This document shows, one piece after another, positions 1-14,872 of a stretch of 64,000 bases of DNA. Position numbers and translations under genes: made by a program. The notes under the pieces were generated by a model, which was not told the DNA's origin, did not search any database, and saw only the letters and a program-made list of their open reading frames with translations. How positions within the stretch are numbered: position 1 is the stretch's first letter; the number at the start of each line of letters is the position of its first letter. This DNA comes from Stercorarius parasiticus (taxonomy: Eukaryota > Chordata > Aves > Charadriiformes > Stercorariidae): the NCBI GenBank assembly GCA_013396915.1, contig VWZL01002213.1, positions 639,348 to 703,347 on the forward strand, in the 5' to 3' direction.

Positions 1-3000
1 TAGGAGACACACCAGTGCAGTGTACTCATGTAATGATATAGGTGCTAAAAAGCAGAAAGTGTCAGAAAGCCCAGAAATGTCCTTTCAGTTTCTTCAATGA
101 TCTCAAGGGAGTCACTGTGCCCCCTCCTTGCTTTATTTTTCTACAGAGTGGGAATTAATATGAAACATAGTGAATTAGTGTATGCTTAGCGCAGCAAGTT
201 TGCAAGCAGTATACTATAACTTACTAGCAACTCCAGTTCCCTGTTCATATTCTTTATTGCCAGCGAGAGTTAATTAAAAGACAAAGTCTACTTAGGTCCA
301 ACTGCTTGAATACACAGTTGAATCTGAGAGAAAGCTTCTGTTTAATTAGTTGGTCTAAAAACAACATGTAGCTTTTTGCATTCCCCTCCTCCCCCAAGTG
401 CCGTACACCAAGAATGTATGCGATCAAAGTCAGCTTCGCAACTACAATAAGCTTTTAAACTATGTGAAACCCCAAAAAGTCAAGCCTGCGCCACTGGCTG
501 TTGATAGATTAACACTTAGCTTGTGAGGAGAAAAGAGCCCTAGCAGATACAGCATCTTCCGCGGGAACATTTTCCATTGCTGATCCCCTCCTGCGTGCTC
601 CTACTGCCAATGACACACAGCGTATCATCTTTCCAAACCATTTTACTTCGGTTTCCTCAAACAAAATGATCTAAGAGTGGCCAGGGCATATTTTTGCAGC
701 AGTCTGTGGAAAGGCTTATTGCTGCCATCTGTGCCTGCTCAACCTTTGCAGAGTTTAACCTCCACTCATGCTCTGTAGCATTATTGATGTCCTTTACTCT
801 GTAGGAAAATACAAGGGGTTTTCACTCGGGGTACCCTAACTCTAAAAAAAAGTCAGAGGAAAGTGGTTTAATTCTGGACAAAATGAAGCAGGAATGTTTC
901 AGGGACACAAACATTTTATGTTTCGGTCCCCTTTAAGCTCTACTTTTTGAAGAATTCTGTTCATTTGATGCTTTTTTTTCAGACATTTAAATACAATTTT
1001 AACAAAATATGCCTTCTCAAAAATGGGAAGTTTCATTCGAAAAACATCAAAATGAAAAATGGTTCACTGTTTCCAAGAGGAAACATTTCATTTAAAAAAC
1101 TGTCAAAGGAAAATGTGTTTACGTTTAAGAAAAAATCCTCAATCAGCTTTTTCAGCCGTAAGGTATAATAATCTAGTTCAACACAAGTTACAGTCCCCCT
1201 AAAAGTCATCATATCCAGAAATAGGTGCTGACTATCTCATACCTCAGTCACCATCTGCCTGAAGTTTTCCAGCTATCTTGTTTTACATCTTTCCCAACTT
1301 TAAACCAAAAGTAAGGGCAGACAGTATCACTGCACCCAGTGCTATTTCTTCTTTTTTTTTCCCCCTCTCCTCCTCAGAAGCCTTTGTAAGCACAGCACGT
1401 GTTTGCTCAGAGCAAGCATCTGCCATCACTTAGCATGTCTCTCTGCCACCGGGGCTCAGACGTGCAAATTCAGCGTCTCACACCCCCAGTGGGTTGTAGT
1501 GTGAAGGAGGAAATTGGTTGGCCGCAGTCAGTGCAGGAGCGTTGTGTTAACAGTCGTGGAGGCACGAGCCTGTTGCTCTCAGACCTGGTTAGGACCACTC
1601 AATGGTGTCCAGCTTCAGTGGACGGTGCCAGCTTCACACACCTCTTTGTAACTCCCTCTGCCCGGGGGGGTGCTTATAGCAGGTGACGGGGCAGTTAAGT
1701 TTCCCTGCCTGTTCTTCCTTCAGCCCCTCTGCTAAAAGTATACCATCCTTGATAAAATGGTCTGTACTACAGACAGATGGCCATTAAGAATGAGCATAAA
1801 CTCAACAAAGTCTCAGAGACTGATTCGCAGCCTCAGGTGAAAACAACTGTTGGCCATAAGGAAGCAGGATGGCATTCAAACCGCTGCCCTGCCAGCACAG
1901 TCTTTGCGTAATGCCAGTCTTGTTTCCCACATCTGATAACTTTATGGCCACCAAATGCCTTCCTTCTTGATATAGCTAAAGGCACCTGCTGCTTCACTGT
2001 CGCTGGAGGGGCAGGATAAGGACAAGTAAGTATCATGGCAAAATGTACTCTGAGGACCAGCAACACTGCTTCTTTTCCTCTGAGGAACAATTTTTCAGAT
2101 AAAAAAACCCCAAACTTATTTTCTTTTTCTTTTTTTAACTGGCAAGTATCTCAAAATGCAGACGAAAGCTGCTCACTCTGGTCGCCAATGCCATCAGTGC
2201 CTTGCTATGGGGGGCTGCGTGGGCAGACACAGCATCATTTCAGTAAATTTCTCATTAAGAAACAGCTAGATACACCAGGTCAGCTTGAAATGCAAATTAT
2301 GTTTGGGTGATTCACAGACATTGGTGACAATTTTCTCCCAGCTCCAGCTAGGTCTGCCCACTTGCTCAACTGAGATGAGTTTACTGCAAAGACACTCAAA
2401 GTGAACTACTGTCACCTGAAAACTTCAGAGCTAAATAAAGGCTTTCCAGATACATGATGCTTGAAAGGAAAAGGGATTTTAGTGGAAGAAGTAGGACCTA
2501 CTGGGAACTTTGACTTATACCTGATCCTACCATCGCTGTAGAGTCCACCACTGATCCACTTCTTTTCCTTGATCTGCCTGTTGTGCGTAGATGCTAAGAA
2601 CTCCAAGGCGAAGGGGTAGTTTATTATCCCTAAGTGTGGTACCAGCACAGTGAGTTCTGGTCTTCGTTGGTCTAGCAATTATCCTGGAGTGACTGAGGAG
2701 TAAATGAGGAAAAGTGAGAGAAAAGAGATTGTGCATTTAAGAATGGTGAAGTACCGGAAAACACATGGGGAGTTGAGTTTTAGCTTTGTTAAAGTGATTA
2801 AAAAAACAGTTTTTGGACAGAAACACTAGAAAGGCAAGAGGTAGCAGAGAACTGTATGAAGGCCAGGAATGGCGAGTCTGTCGTTCCATGCCCTTATCCT
2901 GCACAGCACCTCAGAGAAAAACATGTTCTTTGACATGTTTACCCACAAGAACTAAAATATTTTGTTTAACAAACTGATCAGATGCTGGACAAGCATAGAG

Positions 3001-6000
3001 GCGCGGATGAGATTGGGAAATAAAAGAACACAATGAAAGGCTGCAAAGAAGAGACTATTTTTTTCCACAACACCTGATTGTGTCAACCCGGTCACAGCAC
3101 ATTCAGGCACTTGATATTTACTTTGCTAGAGGTGGAGGAGCAGTATCATGCCCGTTTCTGTTTGAAGTTGCTAAGTTATGAAACCACAAGTTCCACAGCA
3201 GACTCATCTATGAGTAGGCTTTGCTACCACCTCAAAAGAGTCATGCAATGGTCACGAGGAACAGCAGCTCCACCCTGGCCTTACCAGAAAAGGTAAAGGA
3301 AAGAGAAGAGCTCAACTATACACGGCGGAGATAGACAAGCCAGTGTAGTTATGCCTGAACTGTGTTTTGTCTGTGGATATGTTTGTGTAGAGCAATGCAC
3401 ACCATGGGAGCACGGAGACATTAGAGATCCCTGAATGAAGACACCTGTAAACACAGAGTCCCAGAGCAGCCTTTTTGCAGTTCTTGGAGCTTTCCAACGC
3501 ATAAATCTTGATTTAAAGTGAATTATTTTTAATAATAACCCATAGGAAGAAAAAAGAGTGGGGCACATTGTATATTTTAAAACAACTAGAAATGTCAGAT
3601 AGATATTTTACTCTTTTCCTGGAGATTTCCAGAGGAATTCAAAAGTTCTTTTTCACCTGTGGATGTAGTTCTCCTAAGAGGGATCCAGGTGCTGTCTCCT
3701 TAAGCAACAACCTAAAGATAAAGCTCTGTACTAGTCTTATACCTCACAGATGAAATAATTTGCAACCCATTGTCTTTTTAGATGACTATTATCACCAAAC
3801 TTGATTTAAAACATTTTTCAAATTAAAATTTTATTAAGTGTCTTTGCATCTGACCAGATGATTCTCAGCAGAAAACTTGCTGTTCTGTTATCAGGAACGA
3901 GAGAAAACGTTTGAACTGGTACCCTTGTTGCACAATTACACTATTCATAGATACGATGCACATGGTCTTCTCTGGAGAGTTGTAACAATGCTCTGGTAAT
4001 AAATCCAGGATCGAGGAAAAACCCCGCTGAAACGTCTGATGGTTCTGAGAAGATCTGCATTACGTAAGTTGTTTTCTCCAGACCTTTTTCAGTCTCTCCG
4101 TATTTTTGAATGACTAAAGAGATTTATCATGTAAGAAAGTTTCCTGATAATCTACTCAACAAGTTATCACCCTCCTTCAGTATGCTATTAGAAATGGATG
4201 GTTCACTTTTACAGTTCACTGGCATTTACTGCTCCCGCTGAGAGATTTCTGACAGTCTTGCAATAATATAAGACCCATGTGGACGTTCAGCTAATATAAG
4301 ATAGAGAAATAGCAACTTTTGGCTGAGACAAGCTTAATAAAGTCACAGTTTTTCAGGGTTCAAAGCAATTGGACTTTGTGTGACAAACTGCAGCTGGAGC
4401 CTTATCTAAAATTGTGAACGAGGCACCTTTCTGGCAAGCCCTGCCATAAACACTCAAGTAATTCATTGATGCTATTCTTGTCTCTGGGTATGAGTCACCA
4501 GGCACGTTGGCCATACCTCTGTACAGGGACAAAGGCGAAGGAGACAGAATACTGAATAGGTGCGCGGTTAAATTTAGTAAAAGATTTTCCTTCAGGCTGT
4601 TACTCAGATTGACGCCTTTACAGCAGCGCTGGGAGGCACGTCCCGTCGTTTGTGGCATGCTTGAATACCTGCAGGTGCGAAACAAGTGACCGCACCTGCC
4701 AGTGCTGCTTTGCCTGTGTGACTCTATATTCTTCTTTAATCAATTTAGGCGTGCAAGGAAGTGCCTCATCTGCACCCACGCAGAACAAAGACATTTTGGA
4801 CGCCAGCCTTTCGAGGTCTGTGGGAGATGTAGCATCTTAGATAATACACCGTCACATGAAACTTTGAATGATCTGGTCGGGGCTAAGTGTCGGGGGTCGG
4901 CAGCTTTTTGGTCTGTCTTCCTTGAGCCTCTGGCTCATGATTTTCAGACAACTGAGCTCTTCAGACTGAATAAGAATGCAATCCCATCGTCACCTTTTAG
5001 AATAAAAAGGAAGAAGAACGGTGTATGATTCTAACAGGATTTATGAATGTAAGGTGTCTTTTAATATCTGCGTGAACCACAAGATAGTTTCCTGGGGAAC
5101 TGTTACGTCTCCTTCTTCATGTTAAACAGTTGCTTCATTTTGCCTCACTAAGAGAAAAGGTATCGCTTTATTTCTTAAAAGAGCACAAGAGGGTTTCAGT
5201 ACCCTCTTTAGGTTTATGAATCTCTGTGTGCAATGTTTATCATTACTAAATATAGATATGAAAGGCACCAATCCATTTCGCGGTATTTAAAACACAATGG
5301 CTCTCCAGCCTCTTCAGCTTTCCTCCTATTTCAAGTGGGAAAAAATATTCAGTCTGCAGTATGTGTGTTGCCTCAGAAAGATGTATGCATCTACAGTAAA
5401 ATCATAAATTCTTGGTTGCCTGAACCTTTATAAATATCATCCTTTTGCCCACTGAAGTGGTTACTTCATTAGCCCAAGATATACGGCTGAAATAAACATG
5501 ATATACAGTGAAGTTGTTCCGATTTTGGCTGGATTCTCAGTCTGTAAGGTCCCTTTTACTCTGGGGAACATAAGATATTCTTTTCTGCTTGCAGAGCTAG
5601 TGATAACTTACTCCACAGAGGACAGAAGACTTAGGTTGAACTTGATCTCAAAACATTGCTTAATCTTGGGGCACTATCTAGAATGGTCTCTGTTTCAGCC
5701 GAGGTTCAAGTTCACGTCCCTTTGATGCTGTAAATGGAGCATGTCGGACTGGCTGACGCAGTATAAAACATACTGCGTACTTTTATAAGAACAAATTAAC
5801 AAATTATCTGAGGGTTAGCATGCTCAGCTTTACATGCTGAGAATTCAGAGGTAGTGACTTTAAAAGCTGGTTTGTGTTTTCTTTCGTGCCCTAGAGCTTC
5901 ATTCACTCGTGTTGTCATTCTTGCTCCTTCTACTGATCTAGAACATCTGGCTGTCTCAGCAGAGTTTATACACAAATGGACCACAAAGCTCAAGTGAGAA

Positions 6001-6079
6001 AGAGGATGCAAACCCTTATTCCAGTGTTGATCTCCATAGTAACAATTCCCATGGTAACTGAAGTGGGTATCATCCACTG
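1..6079. other. Intergenic, AT-rich; no gene seen
   Basis: Stops are frequent in all frames; the longest open frames are about 110 codons, lack recognisable domains and have ordinary intergenic composition. No tRNA, promoter or repeat family could be named, apart from a 21-base stretch at 2153-2173 repeated at 11632-11652. Confidence 0.7.
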
Positions 6080-6175
6080 GACAACCTGCTCTAGGTGACT
6101 CTGCTTGAGCAGGGGGATTGGACAAGATGACCTCCAGAGGTCCCTCCCAACCTCAACCATTCTGTGATTCTGTGA
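6080..6175 (+). mobile_element. 5'-truncated CR1 LINE 3' end
   Basis: The sequence runs through AACCTGCTCTAGGTGACTCT and a GGACAAGATGACCTCCAGAG block into CCATTCTGTGATTCTGTGA, the standard CR1 terminus with octamer repeats and no poly-A. Only about 95 bp remain and there is no coding capacity. Confidence 0.85.
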
Positions 6176-9100
6176 AGTCTGCCTCCCCCCGAGAATCAAA
6201 GCCTTGAGCTTGTCCTAGTATGATTAAAAGTAGCAGGATTGCTTTATCAGACATATATATGTTCTCTTTCACTTAAAAATGATAAGGATATGGGTGAATT
6301 TTTAAATTATATTTTAAAAACATAGAAGGAAAATCAGTGGTATCTCTGTGGTTCTTCACCCCCCCTCAATCATTCATTGAATCAGCTGAGGATATTTTTC
6401 TGCTTTTTTCCAATTATGGTACATTTTTAAATTTCAATAGGAAAATGTTTTGAATATTTCAGGATTTGGCTTGTTCTTTTCTGCCTACAGTCTTATTTTT
6501 TAACCATATTTTTACATGGTATCCCTTCCCAGTAAAGGAAAAGGAATGTCAAACCTTTCTGCGTTCACTGCCAGTGTCAGTGTAACTACGGCGTGATTAC
6601 ATCCCCAGCGCCAGTCAAGCAGATAAAAGACTTGTTCAGGGTGGGACTCTCTGTTCCAAGGCCGGTTGCTTTGATACCTGCTTTTCTGTTCCTCCAAAGC
6701 TTTCTGCCTTGTATCTTCAGATCTCTTTAGGCTCTGTTTCTTCTCATAGATCATCTTCAGCGTTGCACATATTGTTGCACAGCACTACACAAACTCACCA
6801 AACCTCTGAAATACTTTTTATATGCCCATTTACAGTGGGTAGTGCTTCTGGAGTGATATTCTTTTCCACATCCAAAACATCGCAGCAACAGGCAAAAAAT
6901 TGCATCAAATATCAAGGAGGTGTTGAATTTTCAGCAGCAGTAAGCTAATTGCTGTGTGATCTTTTCTCCATGCTTCTAATGCTAAAAAGCTAAAGGTTTC
7001 CCAGGTACCGCAAGAAAAGATTTGTCACCCTTTGGAGAATTTTCCCAGGTGCAGCTGGTTATATACGATGCTGTGGGAAGACTAAATCACAAATTTGCTG
7101 TACATTCTCTCTTAAATACAACGTGTAAAATTGTCTCTTAAAGGCACGATGTATTCTGTGGAGGGCTGAAATACTAGAACCCTTGTTGAAGTTATCTGGG
7201 TCTCATATTAATAAGATAATAAAGTGATTTCTCTCGTGTACAGCTTCAAAGTAATTTTTCTTTCAGGTAAGAAAATTCCTGTGGCTGAAAATAGTACCCA
7301 GGCCGAGGCATATATGTTGAAAGGGTATAGACAATAGCCTAGATGCATGGCAGAGTCATCAAAGATAAAATCCTGTCTTTCCCTTCCAAGACAAGCCACG
7401 CAGCTGATTTGTGATGGGCTGCCTTTGGATTTCATTGCTGCACCACTAAAAAAAATGCTGACCCAGAAAAATCAATAATAACCAGACCAGAGGACTGAAC
7501 ACTGAATTGTGGGGTCCATTCCCACCCCAAGGTAGATTCCTTGGGTCATCCAGAGCAGTTCCTCTAGGCCTTACTTCTCCTTCAAGGAGAAAGAGAACAA
7601 TTCCCTGTCTGAGAGGGTTCAGAGAATAACTACAGGAGGTCTTCAGATATTTATAACAGGAGGACTGTCTACTGACACCCACACCCAAAAGAAGTGTCCA
7701 GAGAACCTTAAAGAAGTAAGTTCAGCTGCAGCCCTCAGAAAGGCCATCTACAGAGAATCCCATTATGATTCAAAAGCCTGCTTAAATACCAAAGAAAGCT
7801 TCAGTCTTTCCTTCCTATTCTGGAGTAAAATGCAGTGGTAGGAGAATAACATCTGTAGACATAACGATGTGTTGCTTTTTATGTGTCAATGCAGGGTTTT
7901 TTATGGAGATGACTGAGGAGACCAGAGGGAGCTCCTAAATGACAATGAGCTATCCAGGTAATATCAATTTGGGGTCATTTTCTATTCTTTTCTACTCCTT
8001 AATGCCTAAGCTCTACTGCTGATCTTTGCAGCAGGCAGATGCCGATATAAACTTCTGTTCTCTTTTCCTTCTTTATTTACATCTGACACACCAGAAAATG
8101 TAATCAGCTCTGGAGATATAACATGACTAGTGCTGCCACAGAGCTGGGACCTTGCCCTGGTAGGATTACACAGCTGCTTGGGTTGACTAGTCTGTCAGCC
8201 TGCTTGACAAATTAATTTTCTTTTAACTGGTTACAGGTGATTGCCTTTTAAAACCTTGGCTGCAGAAGTTTGCCCTTATTAATATTACCATGCGAGGAAA
8301 AGTAAGCGAGATGGTGAAGGAAGTGGGAAAGTTGGTGGTTTTAGAGTAGTTTGGCAGTGGCTGTTTTTCTTCTGTTTTTCAGTTTACCATATTAAACTCT
8401 CATCAGAGATGGACCAAACAGGGGGAAAAAAGAAATCTCAGGCAAAAAACACCCAGTAAATCCTGCTTTGTCTAGCACAAATCTGAAGAAACTGGCCTTC
8501 TGGCACCTCGGACGGTGGAAGGTTTACACTGGAGAAGAGGAGGATTTGGCTCTTCATTCCTAGGATTTGTGTGCATAGAACAATACAAGTGCATTTGTGT
8601 GGTTTCTTAAACTGGAGCCTTAAATCACAAAGTTTTACACCCTCCCAGTCTGACCTGGTACTAATCTTTCGGTAGTACAGAAGTTATGAGGAAGTTTCTT
8701 CTGCCTCCCGGTCAGGTCTCAGGGAAAGGCAGGATCTGAGGTGACACTGCCTCAACGCAAGGGTTGACATTTCCTCTGGCATCGTGGGGCTGTACAGCAT
8801 TGGCATAGCCTCAGGTGGTGGTGGGTACCCGTGCACGGGCCCACTCAGCCTTTGTATCCCACCTTTGGCTGAAATTACAGCTCGTGGCGATGAATTCTCA
8901 CCTATTAAAGGTGTCAGAAATGCGTGTGAAAATCTATGTTGAAGTTGCTTCAGGTCTGTGCCTTTTGACAGCAGGACTCGGACAGTAACAAATGCTTTTT
9001 GGGGGACAAGCTGTCAAAAGCTTATGTAGACTGAAAGGATTGCGCTGTGTACCTTCATATGGTTTTACTTGTGAGTAACGGTAACTAAAAAATAAAGTGA

Positions 9101-9922
9101 AGCCAACTACAATTAAAACACCCTGTAAAGGAAAGAGAAGGGAGTCTCCATGTTGCAAATGACGAATGGAAAATGAATACTTCGGATGTCAGGTAGCCAG
9201 GGGTGAGAGCACGTTTCTGTATTGAACACGCATGACGTTAAGTGAATGAGTACAAACACATTTTCCACATACATTTAATCATGCATTCACAGCCCTTTTT
9301 TTTTTTTATATTTAACTGGGATATGGGTGTAGAGAATGAAGTGGCTTCATATCACCCTCCTGCGATGTTTTACTGCTGCACAGCAAGGTCTGTGCGCATT
9401 AGCCAGCTCTAGATATTAAAAATGCTTTTGTAACCTTTGCAGCTGGCACAGAAGTTGTCAGACTGAGATCTACAGCTGAGGTGAGTGAACAAAAAGCTTC
9501 TCTGAGTGGTGGTAAGCGGGTGAGAAGAAAACAGTGGTCTAGGGATTTGGCAGAAAGACCACAGAATATGGCAGGGCCATGATGTCAGCTGTGATGGTTT
9601 TCTTGTATTTAATTAGCCTTCTAACTAGACCTCCTAACACACTGTAGATCTGGCTAAAGTCCTGCATGAAGAGATACATTCAACATTAGAACAAACGAAG
9701 AGTTATGACTCCTGGGTGGTACTCTGCCTCTTGGACCAGTTTGAATCCAGCCCTCGGATCTTCAGCTTCGCCCCTTTGCAGCAGAAGAGCTGAGTTACAT
9801 GGTGGGCGTCATGCTCGTAGGCTGGGTGATACGACCCAAGAAGCAACAGACTGACAGTATGCCAAGCTCCTGAGCTTCTCTTTGAATGCAGAAGTCAGCA
9901 GAAAGGGTCTTAGGTTGCAAGA
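6176..9922. other. Intergenic; no gene seen
   Basis: AT-rich sequence between two CR1 fragments. Open frames are all under about 80 codons and none resembles a known protein. Confidence 0.7.
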
Positions 9923-10060
9923 AGAATCATAGAATGGTTTGGGTTGGAAGAGACCTTAAAGTTCATCTAGTTCCAACCCCCTGCCATGGGCAGGGACACC
10001 TCCCACTAGACCAGGTTGCCCAAAGCCCCATCCAGCCTGGCCTCGGACACCTCCAGGGAA
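9923..10060 (-). mobile_element. 5'-truncated CR1 LINE 3' end
   Basis: The plus strand starts with AGAATCATAGAATGG, the reverse complement of the CR1 octamer end, followed by the reverse complement of its conserved 3' UTR (GGAAGAGACC, GGGCAGGGACACC, CTAGACCAGGTTGCC). It is closely related to the array at 37.8 kb but present once. The open frames overlapping it are not genes. Confidence 0.88.
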
Positions 10061-11527
10061 TCAATGTGATGGAAATAGCTCCCTGCAATACTATGAGCTC
10101 TGTTATATTCTGTCCGCAGGATATAATTTTTGCCCTGTACTTCAGTCGGGCACATGAGAATTTGACATACCCATGTGAACACTTTTTAAAATTGGAGAAG
10201 GACATCGTGTTTTGGTTCTAACTTAGTGCTTGTGACTTGCAGTTTAAACATCATGATTGCAATATTACTGTGCAACGTAGGTGTAATAGCACGTTACTTT
10301 ACACAGGCGTTCTGATTTCTGTTTGAAGGAGCATTCGGGAATCCTGTATGTATTTAAAATGACAAGCGGTGACATTGTAAAGCTTTACAAAATCAGTTAT
10401 TAGGGAAACAAGTGTTATTTTAACTTTGCAGAATGCAAAATCTATGCCATCAATTACAGACTAGGTGTAGTAAATAATGACTAGCTAATGAAAAGTAAAA
10501 CTGCAAATTAACTTTCTTTTTTTGCAGTGCGAGGAGGTGAGGCAAAGACCAGAGGTGTCTTCCTGACACCTCACGGGCTTTCCTGTGTTGCTTTTTGTTT
10601 CTGTTCTAATAATTTTGCCAATTCAAAGAAGCTGTGCTGGCAACAGCCAGCTGGGATCCTAATTAAGGCTTCGGAATTATGTTCTAATTTTGTTTCAGTG
10701 TTGCAAGGGTGGAAATAATTTAGCTCCGTGAACGAACTGCAGGACCGTTCCAAAGACTCAAAATCCTCAGCTAGAAGGTAGGGAATCAGTCCTGTCACAC
10801 CCTCCTACCTTCAAACTCTCCTCTTAAATTTTAGGGCATTTGTTTTCCTCCATCATTTCTTTGGAACAAACAGCGAAGGAAGGGACAGAAGAGGTTTCCC
10901 ACTCTCCGCCTTCATACTCATCTGTTTCCCAGGGTGGGACCGAACAGATGCAGCTTCTGGCTCACAGCAACTCCGTGGCCTGTCAGGATTGCATTTAGCT
11001 GCTGTTCGCAACTTCTGGGGCAGTGTGAGATACACAGCCTTCATTTTTCGCCAGCTGCTGGGTATTTTTATAAATAGAACTGGACAGGAGAAACACACTC
11101 GCTTCTTTTCAAAGATCCTACCAGTTGACGGGACTCAGTTTTTTTGTGCAATTCACAGTCCTGCTAAAAAAAAAATCAACAGAAATCACAAAAATGTATT
11201 CTCCCATCACAAAGAAACCTAATTTCATTTCACAATAAGTACACAGACGTCATGCAGCCGAAACCTGATGCACTTCCCCTCCTACTTCCCCCAGGTCAAA
11301 AATTTGACTTAAAATCAAAAAGTATTTTTAAAAACTCTATTTGAGGATATGGTGCCTTCATAGATTATGTTTTCAAGTTTCTCCGCAATCACGGAAGTTC
11401 GGTAAATGATCTTTTGGGGAAGGGGACTGACTGCTTGTTTTTTAATGTGGTCCTTAATCCCAAAGGTTCCCAGATCTCAGGCGCCAGCCAGAGTGACAAC
11501 TAAATTCAATTCATTCTCCTCCTCTTG

Positions 11528-11637
11528 TTTGTAAGCTGACTTAAGGCAGAAGATTCTTTGGGACAGACTTTGTTCTTAATTCTTGTGCGCTAGAAGCATC
11601 TCACATGGCCACCACTGCACAGTTAATAATAAAAATG
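11528..11637 (+). mobile_element. Possible ancient amniote CR1-like repeat tail
   Basis: The order TGTAAGCTGAC, CTTTGGGACAGACTTTGTTC, GCGCTAGAAGCATCTCACATG and a final AATAATAAAAAT resembles a widespread old amniote retroelement end (TGTAAGCTCCTTGGGGCAGG, then AGCGCCTAGCACA, then AATAATAAATAA). Similarity is partial. It could be an unrelated AT-rich stretch. Confidence 0.4.
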
Positions 11638-14600
11638 CAGACGAAAGCTGCTAATTCTCAGCCATTAGCCCCCAAGTGTGATACCTGAATCCCTTCCATG
11701 GAAAACACCAATCAAAAGAATATCCACAGTACTTTATAGGTGGTTGGATCTAGGGTTACATTAGAAGAGCCAGGGATTATACTCTTTCTGCATAGAAACA
11801 CAGACCTCAAAGTGTTATTCCTTTGCTAATGTTGCTTAATGTCTCTAGGCCTGACTGTTATTTGTTATTCTGAACTTCCTTATATGAATCTGAATATGTG
11901 CCAGTAATTAAGTCTTCATTAACAGAATGGAGTTATGCAAAGTTTAGCATTAGATGGGAAGTGCCGTATGAATGGAAAATACATATATGTATGAGCACAG
12001 GACCTCTATATAGGTAGACCTGGACGTTATCTGACATATCTCTCTGCTGCATCCTGCTTTTTAAACTTTAACTCCTTTGTTAAGACCTGTGATTGCTGAT
12101 GTTACATAAACAGTCATTTGGATAATTTTTGTTCTTGAAAGAAATTAAAGGCTTAATGTTATGCTAAAAAAAGAAAAAAAAAAACGAAAAAAACCAAAGC
12201 ACCAAAACCAAAAAACCCTCACCACTTTAAGATACCAGCAGCAGAAGCCAAGTGTGAAAGAGGAATTTGTGACATGGATATTTGGTGTTAGTGAAAATTT
12301 TACTACCCACATAACCATTAGTAAAACCACACGCTTTTCTACTTAGACAAAGTTCTGGTTAAATAAAGACAGTGCGACTGGAGGTGAGATAACTCATTGA
12401 CAAAGAATCTTGAAACCCTGTGTTTTATTTGGAGGAAGAGTTATGTTAGCCAGGAAAGTCTCCAGCTGGGGCTTGTGGTCCTATTCTTCTGGGCTCTGCA
12501 AAGACTTGTAATGAGAAGAACCTTCCAAACCATTCTCAAAGCGCTTACCAAGGCCACAAGTGGGAGGTGAAACAAAGATGGAGATTTACCATTTCTGTAG
12601 TAAGAAGGCAGGCACATCTAGGCAGTCCACCTTGCCATGCATCGTCCCACAACACCATTTCACACTGAGGAGAGACCTTCTGCCAATGTCCTCACCAAAA
12701 CCTCTGTTGTACCTCTTTATATCTGTCAGTGTTTGTCTCCTATTCCAGTTCCCAATTTAATGCCTTATCTTTTCACCTTCCTAAATATTTGCTAGTATAG
12801 GTCTTTTCCTAAACCGATAGTCCAGTTGCATCCTACTAAAAGCACCTGGCACACCGGTGGATGGGTTGCTACATGGCACTTAGGGCTAACGCAGGCTCTG
12901 CATCCTCTGCACCGTGTGTTGCACCGGGGAAACACCTCCACTTACTGCGCTGAGACAGCTTGAAGGAAATGTAGAGGATGAATTGATTTAAGGAAAACAA
13001 TCCCTTTAAATATAAGGGCGCCTAAACCAGATAATTCCTGTTGTCTGTAAACTCTCTGATACCATTTCTGCTACTCTAAGCTGAAATTGATTTTTTTTTA
13101 ATCACAGGTCAGTTGAAAAAAAGAAAGCTGGGAAAACACAATAGAAGGTGCCAGTTCTATTTTTTTTCCCTTCTTCTCCACACAAGTGAGTCCAGAAGTT
13201 CAGATAAGCTGGGGAAAAAAACAGGAAATCAATGATCTGTCACCAAGGGCTCCCAGCAGTTCCCTTTCTAGCCGTGTCCCGCAGCAGCAGACAGCACCAG
13301 TCCCCACGGGCTCTGCGGAGATGTCGCCATCCCACAGCTCACCGCCGCTGGAAGACTTGCTGGGAGCACGGGCTTCATGTCACACCAACTTTTGCCAATT
13401 TTAGATATTTCAACTTCCTCGCATCCCCTCCCGATATGTCACAGAAGGCCCATTAATTCTCTCAGCTACGTCTCACACACCAGGATATCTTTGAATCGTC
13501 TTTACCCTAAAGGAAAGGAAAAAAAACAAACGTCTGGGTCATTGCAATGCCACGGCTGCCTAGAAAAAGCAGTGCCATTCCTGGCAAGGCTCTTTGATTT
13601 GAATGGCCAGTCACTCCATTTCCTTGGACTTAAAAGGTAGGACAAGGTTTTATGCTGGTGATTTCCAGATATTTAGGAGGCTTTACCTCCCCGTGTCCTA
13701 GCTTTATCTACAATTGCAGGCAGCAGGATTGTGTTACACATGTCTCAGGAGAAGTTTCAAGAGCATTTCATTATTAAGAATTATAGCAATATTATCCAAA
13801 GAGTGTGTCTGGGAATAAAAACAGTTTCCAAGTAGCTCTGACCAGTGTTCAGGAGAAAACCAGCTCCTTACCCGACTGGGCAATGAAAACAAGTTAATGT
13901 GACTGCGCTGCTTATAAGAGAAACGAACCTGGATTTTGCCCTCTCGGTGACACGTTAACGGAGTGTCCTGCTTTGAGAATTAACTCTAGCAGGTGGCAAA
14001 TAACCACGGTATTCCCCTTGAAAACAAGTCTCTGAGAGTGCTCACACATGGCACATTTCAGCGGAGAGATAAAACTCAAGATTGCTTACTCCTTGAGTTA
14101 ACCAATCCTACAATCTTTTCCCTAAAGCTGAGAAATAATAAGCCTAATTTCTTAACCAAACCCTCTGAGTTTTAATTAGAAATATCAATTTATTTTTTAA
14201 ATTAGCCCAGTGAACAAGGATTAGATGTTCCTGTGCAAAGCCATGATTTGTCACTGCTAGGCACTCTGCAATAACGCTCCAGCTTGGTGTAGGTCACTTC
14301 AGGGTGACCTTCTAGCCGTGTAGGAGTAAACCAAGAGTTTCTCTTCTATGGGAGGCTGCGGGAACTGTATGGCCAGTATTCCTCTGCTCGCTCATCGACT
14401 GAATTGTTTCTGGCCTTTTATTGCCATTGGAGGGTAATGTAAGATGGAGCAGCTCCGACCATTCGAAGGCAGCGCAGGTGAACCAGCCTGTGCGAAGCAG
14501 GAACAAAATCAGAGGAATATGGCAGCAATCTTCATGCCGTTTCCATGCATGACATCCTGACTTGTGCACAAAGCATCTCGACTATAAATAAGAATCTGGC

Positions 14601-14872
14601 GCTTTGTTTATGAAGCTTGATGATTGGCATCTTAGATGAAAAGGACTAAATCATCAGATCATTAATACCTTTCACTTTTTGTCAACCGATGGGTGAAAAC
14701 TCCAAACAGAACGTGGGGCAAAGTTCATTAAGCTGGCAACAGTCCTGGGATCGCAAGCCAGGAGCTTCCAGTGAATTCTGTTCATCTGTGTCATTACCCA
14801 AAATGGTCAGAGACGGAAAACAGTGGACACCATTGCCGGTTAAATCTCTCTGGTTTGAGTTCCTCCTGGATT

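Noticed and set aside
2098..2115. Recurring A-run plus CCCC plus A-run motif (also near 28621, 37146 and 40923)
   Set aside because: Low-complexity sequence of a kind common in vertebrate DNA; no shared flanks between the copies.
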